Below, piece by piece: positions 29,370 to 38,465 of a DNA stretch of 64,000 nucleotides. The stretch covers positions 248,001 to 312,000 of the forward strand of contig NZ_JAUEQY010000004.1 in assembly GCF_030406325.1 (NCBI RefSeq), given 5' to 3'. The translations under genes and the position numbers were made by a program. The stretch is from Actinomadura sp. DC4. GTDB taxonomy: Bacteria; Actinomycetota; Actinomycetes; Streptosporangiales; Streptosporangiaceae. The notes beneath the pieces were generated by a model. That model worked only from the letters and a program-made list of their open reading frames with translations. It had not been told where the DNA came from and did not search any database. Numbering within the stretch: the first letter of the stretch is position 1; each line of letters begins with the position of its first letter.

Positions 29370-29381
29370 GGAGAAGAACCC

Positions 29382-30152
29382 TCAGGCCTTCGGGGTCTCC
29401 TGGCCTCGCTTCACCACGCCGATCTTGGAACCGAGCCAGACCAGCGGGTCGTAGCGGCGCCCGACCACGCGCTCCTTCATCGGGATCAGCGCGTTGTCAG
29501 TGATCTTGATGTGCTCCGGGCAGACCTCGGTGCAGCACTTGGTGATGTTGCAGTAGCCCAGGCCGAACTCCTCCTGGGCGATCTGCCGCCGGTCGGCCAC
29601 GTCGGCGGGGTGCATCTCCAGCTCGGCCGTGCGCATGAGGAAGCGCGGGCCGGCGAAGTGCTCCTTGTTCTCCTCGTGGTCGCGGATGACGTGGCAGGTG
29701 TTGTTGCACAGGAAGCACTCGATGCACTTGCGGAACTCCTGGCTCCGCTCCACGTCGACCTGCTGCATGCGGAACTCGCCAGGCTTCACGTCGCCGCCGT
29801 CGAAGGACGGGACCTCACGCGCCTTCTCGTAGTTGTACGAGACGTCGGTGACCAGGTCGCGGATGACCGGGAAGGTGCGCATCGGCGTGACGGTGACCGT
29901 CTCGTCCTCTTCGAAGGTCGACATCCGCGTCATGCACATCAGCCGGGGCTTGCCGTTGACCTCGGCCGAACACGAGCCGCACTTGCCGGCCTTGCAGTTC
30001 CAGCGGACGGCCAGGTCCGGCGCCTCGGTCGCCTGCAGGCGGTGGATCGCGTCGAGGACGACCTCGCCCTCGTTGACCTCGACGTCGTAGTCCTTGAGCT
30101 CGCCCTCGCCGCCGTCGCCGCGCCAGACCTTGAACTTCGCCTTGTAGCCCAT
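29382..30152 (-). CDS. sdhB: Succinate dehydrogenase/fumarate reductase iron-sulfur subunit (operon 1)
   Basis: A 256-residue protein. The N-terminal ferredoxin domain has the 2Fe-2S cysteines C53, C58, C61 and C73 (WNCKAGKCGSC ... LMC). The C-terminal domain has CIECFLCNNTC and CNITKCCTEVCPEH for the 4Fe-4S and 3Fe-4S clusters. It passes electrons from the flavoprotein to the membrane quinone site. ATG 30152 is one base after the flavoprotein stop; the gene order is anchor-flavoprotein-iron-sulfur. This order and the anchor type resemble mycobacterial Sdh1 (Rv0247c-Rv0249c). Confidence 0.95.
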   Translation of the reverse strand: MGYKAKFKVWRGDGGEGELKDYDVEVNEGEVVLDAIHRLQATEAPDLAVRWNCKAGKCGSCSAEVNGKPRLMCMTRMSTFEEDETVTVTPMRTFPVIRDLVTDVSYNYEKAREVPSFDGGDVKPGEFRMQQVDVERSQEFRKCIECFLCNNTCHVIRDHEENKEHFAGPRFLMRTAELEMHPADVADRRQIAQEEFGLGYCNITKCCTEVCPEHIKITDNALIPMKERVVGRRYDPLVWLGSKIGVVKRGQETPKA

Positions 30153-30153
30153 G

Positions 30154-32031
30154 TCAGTTCTCCTCAGAGGGGAGCTCGCCCTCGGTCAGGTACTTCTTCA
30201 GCTCGTCGAGTTCGAAGAGCCCGATGAGGTCCTCCCTCATCGGCTCCATGTCCTGCCGCTTGAGCTCGACGGAGCCGTCGCCCAGGTTGCAGACGAGGTT
30301 GAGCTTGCGCCACTCGGGCGACATCTGCGGGTAGTCGTCGCGGGTGTGGCCGCCACGGCTCTCCTGGCGCTCCAGCGCCGCCTTCGCGACGCACTCGGAG
30401 ACGATCACCATGTTGCGCAGGTCCAGGGCGAGGTGCCAGCCCGGGTGGTAGCCCCGGCCGCCCTCGACCGAGACGTTGTTCACCCGCTCGCGCAGCTTGC
30501 CGAGCGCCTCGATGGCCTGCTCCAGCTCGCCCTCGCGGCGGATGATGCCGACGAGGTCGTTCATCGTCTGCTGGAGCTCCTGGTGGACCGCGTAGGGGTT
30601 CTCGCCGCCCTCGCGCCCGTACGGCTCCAGGGCCTCGGCCATCGCGGCCTCGACCTCGGCCTCGGGCACCTCGACGGTGACCGACGAGGAGTACTCCGAG
30701 GCGCCCAGGCCGGCCCGCCGCCCGAAGACGAGCAGGTCGGACAGGGAGTTGCCGCCGAGGCGGTTGGAGCCGTGCATGCCACCGGAGACCTCGCCGGCCG
30801 CGAACAGGCCGGGCACGAGCGCCGCGCCGGTGTCCGGGTCGACCTCGACGCCGCCCATGACGTAGTGGCAGGTCGGGCCGACCTCCATGGGCTCGGCCGT
30901 GATGTCGACGTCGGCCAGCTCCTTGAACTGGTGGTGCATCGACGGCAGCCGCTTGATGACCTGCTCGGGCTTGAGCCGGGAGGCGATGTCGAGGAAGACG
31001 CCGCCGTGCGGTGAGCCGCGGCCGGCCTTGACCTCGGAGTTGATCGCGCGGGCGACCTCGTCACGCGGCAGCAGCTCCGGCGGGCGCCGGTTGTTGTCCG
31101 CGTCCTCGTACCAGCGGTCGCCCTCTTCCTCGGTCGTCGCGTACTTGTCCTTGAAGACGTCCGGGATGTAGTCGAACATGAAGCGCTTGCCGTCGGAGTT
31201 CTTCAGCACGCCGCCGTCGCCGCGTACGGACTCGGTGACGAGGATGCCCTTGACCGACGGCGGCCAGACCATGCCGGTCGGGTGGAACTGCACGAACTCC
31301 ATGTTGATCAGCGACGCGCCGGCGAGCAGCGCGAGGGCGTGCCCGTCGCCGGTGTACTCCCAGGAGTTGGAGGTCACCTTGAAGGACTTGCCGATGCCGC
31401 CGGTGGCGAGCACGATCGCCGGGGCCTCGAAGACCACGAACTTGCCGGTCTCGCGGATGTAGCCGAACGCGCCGCAGATCTTGCCCTCGGCGTCCTTCAG
31501 CAGGCGGGTCACGGTCGTCTCGGCGAAGACCCGCAGCCGCGCGTCGTAGTCGCCGAACTCCCGGTGGTCCTCCTGCTGAAGGGAGACGATCTTCTGCTGG
31601 CAGGTGCGGATCAGCTCCAGGCCGGTACGGTCGCCGACGTGCGCCAGGCGGGGGTACTCGTGCCCGCCGAAGTTGCGCTGGCTGATCTTGCCTTCCTTGG
31701 TGCGGTCGAACAGCGCGCCCCAGGCCTCCAGCTCCCAGATGCGCTCCGGGGCCTCCTTGGCGTGCAGCTCGGCCATGCGCCAGTTGTTCAGGAACTTGCC
31801 GCCGCGCATGGTGTCGCGGAAGTGGACCTGCCAGTTGTCGTTGGCGTTGACGTTGCCCATCGCGGCCGCGGCGCCGCCCTCGGCCATGACCGTGTGGGCC
31901 TTGCCGAACAGCGACTTGGAGATGATCGCGGTCTTCTTGCCCTGCAGCCGTGCCTCGATCGCCGCGCGCAGCCCGGCGCCGCCGGCGCCGATGACCACGA
32001 CGTCGTACTGCAGCCTTTCGATTTCAGTCAC
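30154..32031 (-). CDS. sdhA: Succinate dehydrogenase/fumarate reductase flavoprotein (operon 1)
   Basis: A 625-residue flavoprotein. The dinucleotide-binding motif VVVIGAGGAGLRAA is at ~11-24; His46 in GKAHTVMAEGG is the expected covalent FAD site. The substrate-site segments EFVQFHPTGM, RGDGGVL and CHYVMGGVEVD (catalytic Arg/His region) are present. The C-terminal region HTRDDYPQMSPEW is typical. GTG 32031 has AAGGA nine bases upstream. It oxidises succinate or, in reverse, reduces fumarate; direction cannot be told from sequence. Confidence 0.97.
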   Translation of the reverse strand: MTEIERLQYDVVVIGAGGAGLRAAIEARLQGKKTAIISKSLFGKAHTVMAEGGAAAAMGNVNANDNWQVHFRDTMRGGKFLNNWRMAELHAKEAPERIWELEAWGALFDRTKEGKISQRNFGGHEYPRLAHVGDRTGLELIRTCQQKIVSLQQEDHREFGDYDARLRVFAETTVTRLLKDAEGKICGAFGYIRETGKFVVFEAPAIVLATGGIGKSFKVTSNSWEYTGDGHALALLAGASLINMEFVQFHPTGMVWPPSVKGILVTESVRGDGGVLKNSDGKRFMFDYIPDVFKDKYATTEEEGDRWYEDADNNRRPPELLPRDEVARAINSEVKAGRGSPHGGVFLDIASRLKPEQVIKRLPSMHHQFKELADVDITAEPMEVGPTCHYVMGGVEVDPDTGAALVPGLFAAGEVSGGMHGSNRLGGNSLSDLLVFGRRAGLGASEYSSSVTVEVPEAEVEAAMAEALEPYGREGGENPYAVHQELQQTMNDLVGIIRREGELEQAIEALGKLRERVNNVSVEGGRGYHPGWHLALDLRNMVIVSECVAKAALERQESRGGHTRDDYPQMSPEWRKLNLVCNLGDGSVELKRQDMEPMREDLIGLFELDELKKYLTEGELPSEEN

Positions 32032-32043
32032 TTGTGGTGGTCC

Positions 32044-32874
32044 TTAGTTGAAGATCCGCAGGTCGGAGAAGGCGTGGCCCGAGACGAGCGCGACGTACGC
32101 GTCGGTCAGCGCCAGCGTGCCGAGCGTGATGAGCGCGAACTGCCCGTGCCGGGTGTTGAGCTTGCTGACCTGCGTCCAGAGCCAGTAGCGGACCGGGTGC
32201 TTGGAGAAGTTCTTCATCCGCCCGCCCACGACGTGCCGGCAGGAGTGGCAGGACAGGGTGTAGCCCCACAGCAGGATGACGTTGACCCACAGGATGATCG
32301 TGCCGAGCCCGATGCCGAAGCCGCCGTCCGCGCCGTGGAACGCCTTGATCGCATCCCAGGTGTTGACGAGGGAGATCAGGCCGGCGATCACCCAGAAGTA
32401 GCGGTGCGCGTTCTGCAGGATCAGCGGGAAACGGGTCTCACCGGAGTAGGCGCCGGGCGTCTTGCGCGCCGGGCTCTTGTCCGGGACCGCGCAGGCCGAC
32501 GGCGTCAGCCAGAACGCCCGGTAGTAGGACTTCCGGTAGTAGTAGCAGGTGAGCCGGAATCCCAGCAGGAACGGCAGCGAGATGAGCGCGTACGGGATGA
32601 AGAACGGCAGGTGGGCAGGTACGAACGTGCCGAAGTCCGCAGAACCGGGCTTGCACGCGTCGCTGACGCATGGAGAGTAGAACGGCGTCAGATAGTGGTA
32701 TTTGTCCACCCAGTAGTAGTTGCCCATCATCGAGCGCACGGTCGCGTAGATGACCCAGGCCGCGAAGATGACGAACGTCACGAGCGGGCTGAGCCAGTAG
32801 CGGTCCTTGCGTAGGGTGCGCGCCGGGATCTGGGCCCGATCCTTGGACGGCGCGTCCACCGTTGTCTGCGTCAT
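32044..32874 (-). CDS. Succinate dehydrogenase membrane anchor, mycobacterial Sdh1 type
   Basis: A 276-residue membrane protein with about five helices: LVTFVIFAAWVIYATVRSM, PFFIPYALISLPFLLGFRL, YFWVIAGLISLVNTW, GLGTIILWVNVILLWGYTL and ALITLGTLALTDAYVALV. A conserved-looking loop has LSCHSCRHVVGG with two Cys and two His. It is much larger than ordinary SdhC/SdhD and matches the single-anchor type of actinobacterial Sdh1. ATG 32874 is preferred over 32952 for GGAG six bases upstream and MTQTTVDAPSKD as N-terminus. Haem ligands cannot be assigned with confidence. Confidence 0.85.
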   Translation of the reverse strand: MTQTTVDAPSKDRAQIPARTLRKDRYWLSPLVTFVIFAAWVIYATVRSMMGNYYWVDKYHYLTPFYSPCVSDACKPGSADFGTFVPAHLPFFIPYALISLPFLLGFRLTCYYYRKSYYRAFWLTPSACAVPDKSPARKTPGAYSGETRFPLILQNAHRYFWVIAGLISLVNTWDAIKAFHGADGGFGIGLGTIILWVNVILLWGYTLSCHSCRHVVGGRMKNFSKHPVRYWLWTQVSKLNTRHGQFALITLGTLALTDAYVALVSGHAFSDLRIFN

Positions 32875-33199
32875 GCGGGAGTCTCCATCGAAGGCACACC
32901 ACCTGGGAGGGCTGGCGGTGCTCGAGCCTCTCCTCTGATCAGGGGCGCTCATACGTTATTAGGGAGTTGTCACAGCCGCGATACGAGGCGCGATCAGCCT
33001 GTGTGAATCTCCCCACTTACTGGCCAGTAGCTCGGCCTGTATCCACTTTTGGGGCGAATGTCGGGCTGTAACCGTCAGTGTCCGTTCCCGAGGACGAGAG
33101 TGCAAGGCGATGGTCACTCCCTCGCCGCATCGCCCCACAGGCCGCTCGCGCCTCACTACGATTTCGCCTGCAACCGATACGTCTGTGACGGGAGTGCCG
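32875..33199. other. Divergent intergenic region, sdh operon 1 / membrane protein
   Basis: These 325 bases hold no credible gene. They must contain the operon 1 promoter. I see a 12-bp palindrome TACTGGCCAGTA (33017-33028) and an AT-rich patch CATACGTTATTAGGGAGTTGTC (centred near 32960), which could be promoter or operator sequence. No clear -35/-10 pair stands out. Confidence 0.4.
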
Positions 33200-33751
33200 A
33201 TGCGGGGCCGGAGTCACTTCGGGCCGGGGGCGTACGTCGTCCGCTACGCGTGGTGGGGACCGGCCGTGCCCGCCGTCCTCGGCGCCGCCATCATCACCGG
33301 GTTCGTGCTCGGCGTGACCGCCCATCCGCCGGCGCTGGACTGGCGTCCCGGCCACCACCTGAACCCCTGGGGCTGGACGAAGTACGGCGCGCAGTGGCTG
33401 ATGCCGCTCGCCGGCCTCGGGCTGCTGGTGTTCGCCGGCGTCGGCCTGCGCCGTGTGGTCAAGCGGAGGGTGGCCTTCGCGGTCGCCCGCAGGGGCGTGT
33501 ACTGGTGCCCGTCCGGCAAGCCCGCGAAGGCCGAGTGGTTCGCCTGGGACGAGGTCACCGCGATCGAGTTCCACTCGGCCGAGGGCGGCTCCGGGGGACG
33601 CGGCGCGGTCGCGCTGCGTGGGTACGCCCCGGACCCCGACGACCGCCCGCGCCTGGTCTCCACGCGCCTCGGCGGCTGGCGGATCGCCCCGCGCCGCCTC
33701 GGCCGCGCCCTGCGGGAGTTCGCGCCCGACGTGGAGGTCATCTCACGCTGA
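33200..33751 (+). CDS. Small two-helix membrane protein, PH-like C-terminus
   Basis: A 183-residue protein. Two hydrophobic segments (WWGPAVPAVLGAAIITGFVLGV and WLMPLAGLGLLVFAGVGLRRVV) are followed by a cytoplasmic domain of about 90 residues: FAVARRGVYWCPSGKPAKAEWFAWDEVTAIEFHS ... LVSTRLGGWRIAPRRLGRALREF. The beta-rich pattern with a terminal helix resembles bacterial PH-domain membrane proteins. ATG 33200 has GGGAG nearby; in-frame upstream codons at 33110 and 33194 are alternatives. It overlaps the convergent LysR gene by 9 bases. Function unknown. Confidence 0.75.
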   Translation: MRGRSHFGPGAYVVRYAWWGPAVPAVLGAAIITGFVLGVTAHPPALDWRPGHHLNPWGWTKYGAQWLMPLAGLGLLVFAGVGLRRVVKRRVAFAVARRGVYWCPSGKPAKAEWFAWDEVTAIEFHSAEGGSGGRGAVALRGYAPDPDDRPRLVSTRLGGWRIAPRRLGRALREFAPDVEVISR

Positions 33752-34675
33752 GCCGGTGCGGTGGACGCCCGGCGGGAGGTCGCCGCGGGCCTCCGCGTCA
33801 GTGAGGAAGCCGAGCAGTGTCTCGTGGAACGCCTGCGCGGCGTGCGTCGGATGGACGTCCTTGCGGTGGGCCAGCGCGACCGTACGCTGCAGGCCCGGCG
33901 GTGCGAGCGGGGTGCCGACCAGGCCCGGCCGCCCGGACAGCACCATCGAGGGCACCAGGGCCACGCCCAGCCCCGCCTCGACGAAGCGCAGCACCGCGTC
34001 CATCTCGCCGCCCTCCACCGCGAAGGTCGGCTCGAACCCCGCCTGCCGGCACGCCGCCAGCGTCGCCTCGCGCAGGTCGTACCCGCTGCGGAACATCACC
34101 AGCGGCTGGTGCCGCAGGTCCTCGATCCGCACGTACGGGCGTTTCGGCGGGTCCGCGCTCGGCGAGACGACGACGAGCTCCTCCCGCAGGATCGGCGCGG
34201 TCTCCAGCGCCGGGTCCGTGCTCTGCAGCGGCAGGATGATCAGAGCCAGGTCCAGGTGCCCGCGCGCCAGGTCGCGTACGAGGTCGCGTGAGCCGCCCTC
34301 CTCCACGCGCAGCTCGATGCCCGGATAGCGGCGGCGGAAGCGCGCCAGGGCGTCGGCGAGCAGGCCCGCGAACAGCGACGGGGTCGCGCCGAGCCGTACG
34401 CGGCCACGGCGCAGGCCGGTGAGGTCCTGCACCTCGCGCCGCGCGGTCTCCACGTCGGCGAGGATGCGCCGCGCGAGCGGCAGCAGCGCCTCGCCGGCCG
34501 GGGTCAGCGTGATGTTGCCGCGCGCCCGGCTGAACAGCGGCGCGCCGAGGTCGGACTCCAGCGTCTTGATCTGCTTGGACAGGGACGGCTGGGCGACACG
34601 CAGGGTCTCCGCGGCGCGTGTGAAGTGCCTCACCTCCGCGACGGCGACGAAGTACGAGAGTTGCTGTAGCTGCAC
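33743..34675 (-). CDS. LysR-family transcriptional regulator
   Basis: A 310-residue regulator, usual LysR length. The N-terminal helix-turn-helix reads LQQLSYFVAVAEVRHFTRAAETLRVAQPSLSKQI (in part), followed by the periplasmic-binding-like effector domain (VRLGATPSLFAGLLADAL ... GHLDLALIILPL ... GVALVPSMVL). GTG 34675 is chosen for family length; its ribosome site (GGAGA) is close and weak. It is divergent from the second sdh operon, with a T-N11-A box 6 bases upstream of its own start, so it probably controls sdhCAB and itself. Confidence 0.93.
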   Translation of the reverse strand: MQLQQLSYFVAVAEVRHFTRAAETLRVAQPSLSKQIKTLESDLGAPLFSRARGNITLTPAGEALLPLARRILADVETARREVQDLTGLRRGRVRLGATPSLFAGLLADALARFRRRYPGIELRVEEGGSRDLVRDLARGHLDLALIILPLQSTDPALETAPILREELVVVSPSADPPKRPYVRIEDLRHQPLVMFRSGYDLREATLAACRQAGFEPTFAVEGGEMDAVLRFVEAGLGVALVPSMVLSGRPGLVGTPLAPPGLQRTVALAHRKDVHPTHAAQAFHETLLGFLTDAEARGDLPPGVHRTGSA

Positions 34676-34680
34676 TCTCC

Positions 34681-34695
34681 ATAGCGTACGGCTAT
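34681..34695. promoter_or_regulatory. LysR-type T-N11-A box
   Basis: ATAGCGTACGGCTAT is a 15-mer with ATAG/CTAT arms, containing T-N11-A (34682-34694). It lies between the LysR gene and sdhC, immediately upstream of the LysR start, as expected for an autoregulatory LysR site. Confidence 0.55.
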
Positions 34696-34735
34696 CGAAA
34701 CGAGCGTCATCATGTCTTGGACGTACTAACGGAAC

Positions 34736-34750
34736 CGGACATACGGTCCG
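34736..34750. promoter_or_regulatory. Palindrome CGGAC-N5-GTCCG before sdhC
   Basis: CGGACATACGGTCCG has perfect 5-bp arms and ends 4 bases before the proposed sdhC GTG at 34755. It could be a second operator; the absence of a ribosome site here suggests leaderless or coupled expression of sdhC. Confidence 0.35.
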
Positions 34751-34754
34751 CAAT

Positions 34755-35486
34755 GTGTCGCCTCGCTCCAGCACTGTGACCGCGCCCCGCCCCGCAGCGG
34801 CGGCGCCACCCCGTCGCCTGTACGGCTCGTCGGTCGGTAAGAAGGCCGTCATGGCGGTGACCGGGGCGATCCTCGTCCTCTACCTCGTCGCCCACATGAT
34901 CGGCAATCTCAAGATCTTCCTGGGCCGCGCCGACTTCGACCACTACGCGCACTGGCTGCGCACCATCGGCGAGCCCGCGCTCCCGCACCGGGTCTTCCTG
35001 ACGATCACCGAGGCGGTGCTGACCGTCGCCGTCGTCCTGCACATGTGGTCGGCGGTCTCACTCGCCCGGCGGGCGCGCAAGGCGCGGCCGGTCCGGTACG
35101 CGGCGCGGCCGGCGGCGCACGAGAACCGGTACGCCACGCACGTCATGCGCTACGGCGGGGTCGTCATCCTGCTGTTCGTCATCTGGCACCTGCTGGACCT
35201 GACCTTCGGCGCGGTCAACCCCGAGGGCGGCGGCGCGGAGCCGTACGACAAGGTCGTCGCGGACTTCGCCCCCTCCCACTGGTACGTCACGGTGTTCTAT
35301 GTCGTCGCCGTGGTCATGGTCGGGCTCCATCTGAGGCACGGGATCTGGAGCGCCTTCCAGACGCTCGGCTGGGGCCGGTCGCGCCGCTACCGCGCCCTGC
35401 GGCTGTTCGCCGACACGGTGGCCGCCCTCCTCGTACTCGGCTTCGTGTCGGTACCCGTTTTCGTGACGATCGGAGTGGTCTCGTGA
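34755..35486 (+). CDS. sdhC: Succinate dehydrogenase cytochrome b subunit (operon 2)
   Basis: A membrane protein of about 243 residues with five helices: KKAVMAVTGAILVLYLVAHMIG, VFLTITEAVLTVAVVLHMWSAV, GGVVILLFVIWHLLDLTFG, VTVFYVVAVVMVGLHLRHGIW and FADTVAALLVLGFVSVPVF. Histidines in VAHMIGN, VLHMWS, IWHLLD and GLHLRHG fit the two-haem b558 type of SdhC. The start is uncertain: GTG 34755 and GTG 34776 are both in frame and neither has a clear Shine-Dalgarno. It is followed by a repeat-bearing 79-base spacer and sdhA. Confidence 0.9.
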   Translation: MSPRSSTVTAPRPAAAAPPRRLYGSSVGKKAVMAVTGAILVLYLVAHMIGNLKIFLGRADFDHYAHWLRTIGEPALPHRVFLTITEAVLTVAVVLHMWSAVSLARRARKARPVRYAARPAAHENRYATHVMRYGGVVILLFVIWHLLDLTFGAVNPEGGGAEPYDKVVADFAPSHWYVTVFYVVAVVMVGLHLRHGIWSAFQTLGWGRSRRYRALRLFADTVAALLVLGFVSVPVFVTIGVVS

Positions 35487-35568
35487 GTGAGCCCGACGCA
35501 GTGAGCGGAGTGAACGGCCGACGGAGGAGGCCGTTCGCGGAGCGAATGAGGGGGGCGAGCGAACAGTG
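35487..35568 (+). repeat. sdhC-sdhA spacer: copy 1 of a start-site repeat, with hairpin
   Basis: The spacer contains GCGGAGCGAATGAGGGGGGC GAGCGAAC immediately before the sdhA GTG, closely matching the sequence before sdhB (37506-37560). Its beginning (CCGACGCAGTGAGCGGAGTGAA) also matches the start of the other spacer. Between the two parts, GAACGGCC (35512-35519) and GGCCGTTC (35529-35536) form an 8-bp hairpin absent from the other copy. Confidence 0.65.
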
Positions 35569-37509
35569 AACCCGCATCTGTTCACCGAGGGGGAGCCGAT
35601 CCGCGATGAGCGGGCGCCGGACGGGCCGATCGCGGAACGCTGGGACGAGCGGCGCTTCGGCGGCCGGCTGGTCAACCCGGCGAACCGCCGCAAGCTGTCG
35701 GTCATCGTCGTCGGCACCGGCCTGGCCGGCGGTTCGGCCGCCGCGACGCTCGGCGAGCTCGGCTACCAGGTCAGGTCGTTCTGCTACCAGGACAGCCCAC
35801 GCCGCGCGCACAGCATCGCCGCGCAGGGCGGCATCAACGCCGCCAAGAACTACCGGGGTGACGGCGACAGCGTCCACCGGCTCTTCTACGACACCGTCAA
35901 GGGCGGCGACTACCGCTCACGCGAGTCGAACGTCTACCGCCTCGCCCAGGTCAGCGTCGAGATCATCGACCAGTGCGTGGCCCAGGGCGTGCCGTTCGCC
36001 CGGGAGTACGGCGGCCTGCTCGACACGCGTTCGTTCGGCGGCGTCCAGGTCTCCCGTACGTTCTACGCGCGCGGCCAGACCGGGCAGCAGCTGCTGCTCG
36101 GCGCGTACCAGGCGCTGGAGCGGCAGGTCGCGGCCGGCACCGTGGAGATGTTCACCCGGCACGAGATGCTCGAACTGATCGTCGTCGACGGCGTCGCACG
36201 CGGCATCGTCGCCCGCGACATGGTCACCGGCGAGATCGAGACGCATACCGCCGACGCCGTCGTGCTGGCCTCCGGCGGGTACGGCAACGTCTACTTCCTG
36301 TCCACGAACGCCAAGGGCTGCAACGTCACGGCGACCTGGCGGGCGCACCGCAAGGGCGCGCTGTTCGCCAACCCCTGCTACACCCAGATCCACCCGACCT
36401 GCATCCCGCAGAGCGGCGAGCACCAGTCGAAGCTGACGTTGATGTCGGAGTCGCTGCGCAACGACGGGCGCGTGTGGGTGCCGGCGTCCCGCGGCGACGG
36501 CCGCGCGCCCGGCGAGATCCCCGAGGACGAGCGCGACTACTACCTGGAGCGTCTCTACCCCTCGTTCGGCAACCTCGTGCCGCGCGACATCGCCTCCCGC
36601 GCCGCCAAGAACGTCTGCGACGAGGGCCGCGGCGTGGGCCCCGGCGGGCTCGGCGTCTACCTCGACTTCGCCGACGCGATCGGGCGGCTCGGCCGCGGGG
36701 CCGTCGCGGACAAGTACGGGAACCTGTTCGAGATGTACGAGCGCATTACCGGCGAGGACCCCTTCGAGGTGCCGATGCGCATCTACCCGGCGGTGCACTA
36801 CACGATGGGCGGCCTGTGGGTCGACTACGACCTGCGGTCCACGATCCCGGGCCTGTTCGTGATCGGCGAGGCGAACTTCTCCGACCACGGCGCCAACCGG
36901 CTGGGCGCGTCCGCGCTGATGCAGGGCCTGGCCGACGGCTACTTCGTACTGCCGAACACCATCAGCGACTACCTCGCCGACGGACCGTTCGAGAAGATCG
37001 GCGACGACCATGAGGCGGTCGTGGCGGCCCGTGCGGCGGTCGGGGAGCGCATCGAGCGGCTGCTGTCGATCGACGGCGACCGTACGCCGGACTCCTTCCA
37101 CCGCGAGCTCGGCGCGCTCATGTGGGAGTACTGCGGCATGGAGCGTACGGACGAGGGCCTGCGCAAGGCGCTGGACCGCATCCGCGAGCTGCGCGCGGAG
37201 TTCTGGAGCGGCGTCAAGGTGCCGGGGGAGAACGAGGAGCTCAACCAGGCGCTGGAGAAGGCGGGCCGGATCGCGGACTTCTTCGAGCTGGCCGAGCTGA
37301 TGTGCGTCGACGCGCTGCACCGCACGGAGTCCTGCGGCGGCCACTTCCGCGCCGAGTCCCAGACGCCCGAGGGTGAGGCGCTGCGCGACGACGAGAACTT
37401 CGCCTACGTCGCGGCCTGGGAGTACACCGGCACCGGCGAGGCCCCGGTCCTCCACAAGGAGAACCTGGAGTACGAGAACGTGAAGATGGTCCAGAGGTCC
37501 TACAAGTGA
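35566..37509 (+). CDS. sdhA: Succinate dehydrogenase/fumarate reductase flavoprotein (operon 2)
   Basis: A 647-residue flavoprotein of the SdhCAB (Bacillus/Streptomyces) type. After an N-terminal extension the FAD motif is [21 protein letters not shown]; His82 in [18 protein letters not shown] is the covalent FAD site. Substrate-site segments are [27 protein letters not shown] and [22 protein letters not shown]. The C-terminus has [23 protein letters not shown] (in part). It is only distantly similar to the operon 1 flavoprotein. GTG 35566 is preceded by a G-rich ribosome site inside the repeat. Confidence 0.97.
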   Translation: MNPHLFTEGEPIRDERAPDGPIAERWDERRFGGRLVNPANRRKLSVIVVGTGLAGGSAAATLGELGYQVRSFCYQDSPRRAHSIAAQGGINAAKNYRGDGDSVHRLFYDTVKGGDYRSRESNVYRLAQVSVEIIDQCVAQGVPFAREYGGLLDTRSFGGVQVSRTFYARGQTGQQLLLGAYQALERQVAAGTVEMFTRHEMLELIVVDGVARGIVARDMVTGEIETHTADAVVLASGGYGNVYFLSTNAKGCNVTATWRAHRKGALFANPCYTQIHPTCIPQSGEHQSKLTLMSESLRNDGRVWVPASRGDGRAPGEIPEDERDYYLERLYPSFGNLVPRDIASRAAKNVCDEGRGVGPGGLGVYLDFADAIGRLGRGAVADKYGNLFEMYERITGEDPFEVPMRIYPAVHYTMGGLWVDYDLRSTIPGLFVIGEANFSDHGANRLGASALMQGLADGYFVLPNTISDYLADGPFEKIGDDHEAVVAARAAVGERIERLLSIDGDRTPDSFHRELGALMWEYCGMERTDEGLRKALDRIRELRAEFWSGVKVPGENEELNQALEKAGRIADFFELAELMCVDALHRTESCGGHFRAESQTPEGEALRDDENFAYVAAWEYTGTGEAPVLHKENLEYENVKMVQRSYK

Positions 37510-37560
37510 GCGAACCCCGACGCGGTGCGCGGAGCGAATGAGGAGGGTGAGCGAACCATG
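37506..37560 (+). repeat. sdhA-sdhB spacer: copy 2 of the start-site repeat
   Basis: GTGAGCGAACCCCGACGCGG, GCGGAGCGAATGAGGAGG and GAGCGAAC run from the sdhA stop to the sdhB ATG and repeat the organisation of 35487-35568. The repeat supplies the ribosome site for each downstream gene. Confidence 0.65.
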
Positions 37561-38307
37561 GGCATGAGACTGACACTGAAGATCTGGCGGCAGAGGGACG
37601 CGGGCGACAAGGGGCGGATGGTCCCGTACGAGCTGGACGACGTCTCGCCGGACATGTCCTTCCTCGAGATGCTCGACGTGCTCAACGAGCGGCTGATCCT
37701 GGAGGGTGAGGACCCGGTCGCGTTCGACCACGACTGCCGTGAGGGCATCTGCGGCATGTGCTCGCTCGTCATCGACGGCGCCCCGCACGGCCCGCAGCAG
37801 GCCACGACCACCTGTCAGCTGCACATGCGCCACTTCGAGGACGGCGACGTCATCACGATCGAGCCGTGGCGCGCCGCGGCGTTCCCGGTCATCCGGGACC
37901 TCGTCGTGGACCGCTCGGCGTTCGACCGGATCATCCAGGCCGGCGGCTACGTCAGCGCGCCGACCGGCTCGGCGCCCGACGCGGCCGCCGTCCTCGTGCC
38001 CCAGGCGGACGCGCACGACGCCTTCGACGCGGCCACCTGCATCGGCTGCGGCGCGTGCGTCGCGGCCTGCCCGAACGCCTCGGCGATGCTGTTCACCGCC
38101 GCGAAGGTCACCCACCTCGGCCTGCTGCCGCAGGGGCAACCCGAGCGGTCCGGCCGGGTGACCTCGATGGTCGCCCAGATGGACGCCGAGGGCTTCGGCG
38201 GCTGCACCAACACCGGAGAGTGCACCGCGGTGTGCCCCAAGGGCATCCCGCTCGAGACCATCTCCCGGCTCAACGCCGACCTGCTCAAGGCCGCCGCCAG
38301 GCGCTGA
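37558..38307 (+). CDS. sdhB: Succinate dehydrogenase/fumarate reductase iron-sulfur subunit (operon 2)
   Basis: A 249-residue protein with 2Fe-2S cysteines C60, C65, C68 and C86 ([11 protein letters not shown] ... TTTC) and the cluster motifs [12 protein letters not shown] and [15 protein letters not shown]. It closes operon 2 and is followed by a very strong hairpin. ATG 37558 is chosen over upstream in-frame codons because the protein begins [12 protein letters not shown] and the repeat-borne GGAGG lies upstream. Confidence 0.96.
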   Translation: MGMRLTLKIWRQRDAGDKGRMVPYELDDVSPDMSFLEMLDVLNERLILEGEDPVAFDHDCREGICGMCSLVIDGAPHGPQQATTTCQLHMRHFEDGDVITIEPWRAAAFPVIRDLVVDRSAFDRIIQAGGYVSAPTGSAPDAAAVLVPQADAHDAFDAATCIGCGACVAACPNASAMLFTAAKVTHLGLLPQGQPERSGRVTSMVAQMDAEGFGGCTNTGECTAVCPKGIPLETISRLNADLLKAAARR

Positions 38308-38313
38308 AGAACC

Positions 38314-38360
38314 TCACGGCCCGGGAGAAGGGAACGTCCCCCCCTTCTCCCGGGCCGTGA
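38314..38360 (+). terminator. Strong terminator after sdhCAB
   Basis: Perfect 19-bp arms (38314-38332 and 38342-38360, TCACGGCCCGGG ...) with a 9-base loop, followed by TCTTT, begin 6 bases after the sdhB stop. Confidence 0.9.
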
Positions 38361-38465
38361 TCTTTCACGTCCGGAGCGACCTGGATGACGTGCCGCCCAC
38401 CCCGCGCCGGCCGAATCTTCGGTACCTTCTCCCCGCTGACACCGGGTGGTAGGAATGTTTCGATC

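Noticed and set aside
33017-33028. TACTGGCCAGTA as a Rex site for sdh operon 1
   Set aside because: It does not match the Rex consensus TTGTGAA-N4-TTCACAA; left only as an unassigned palindrome.
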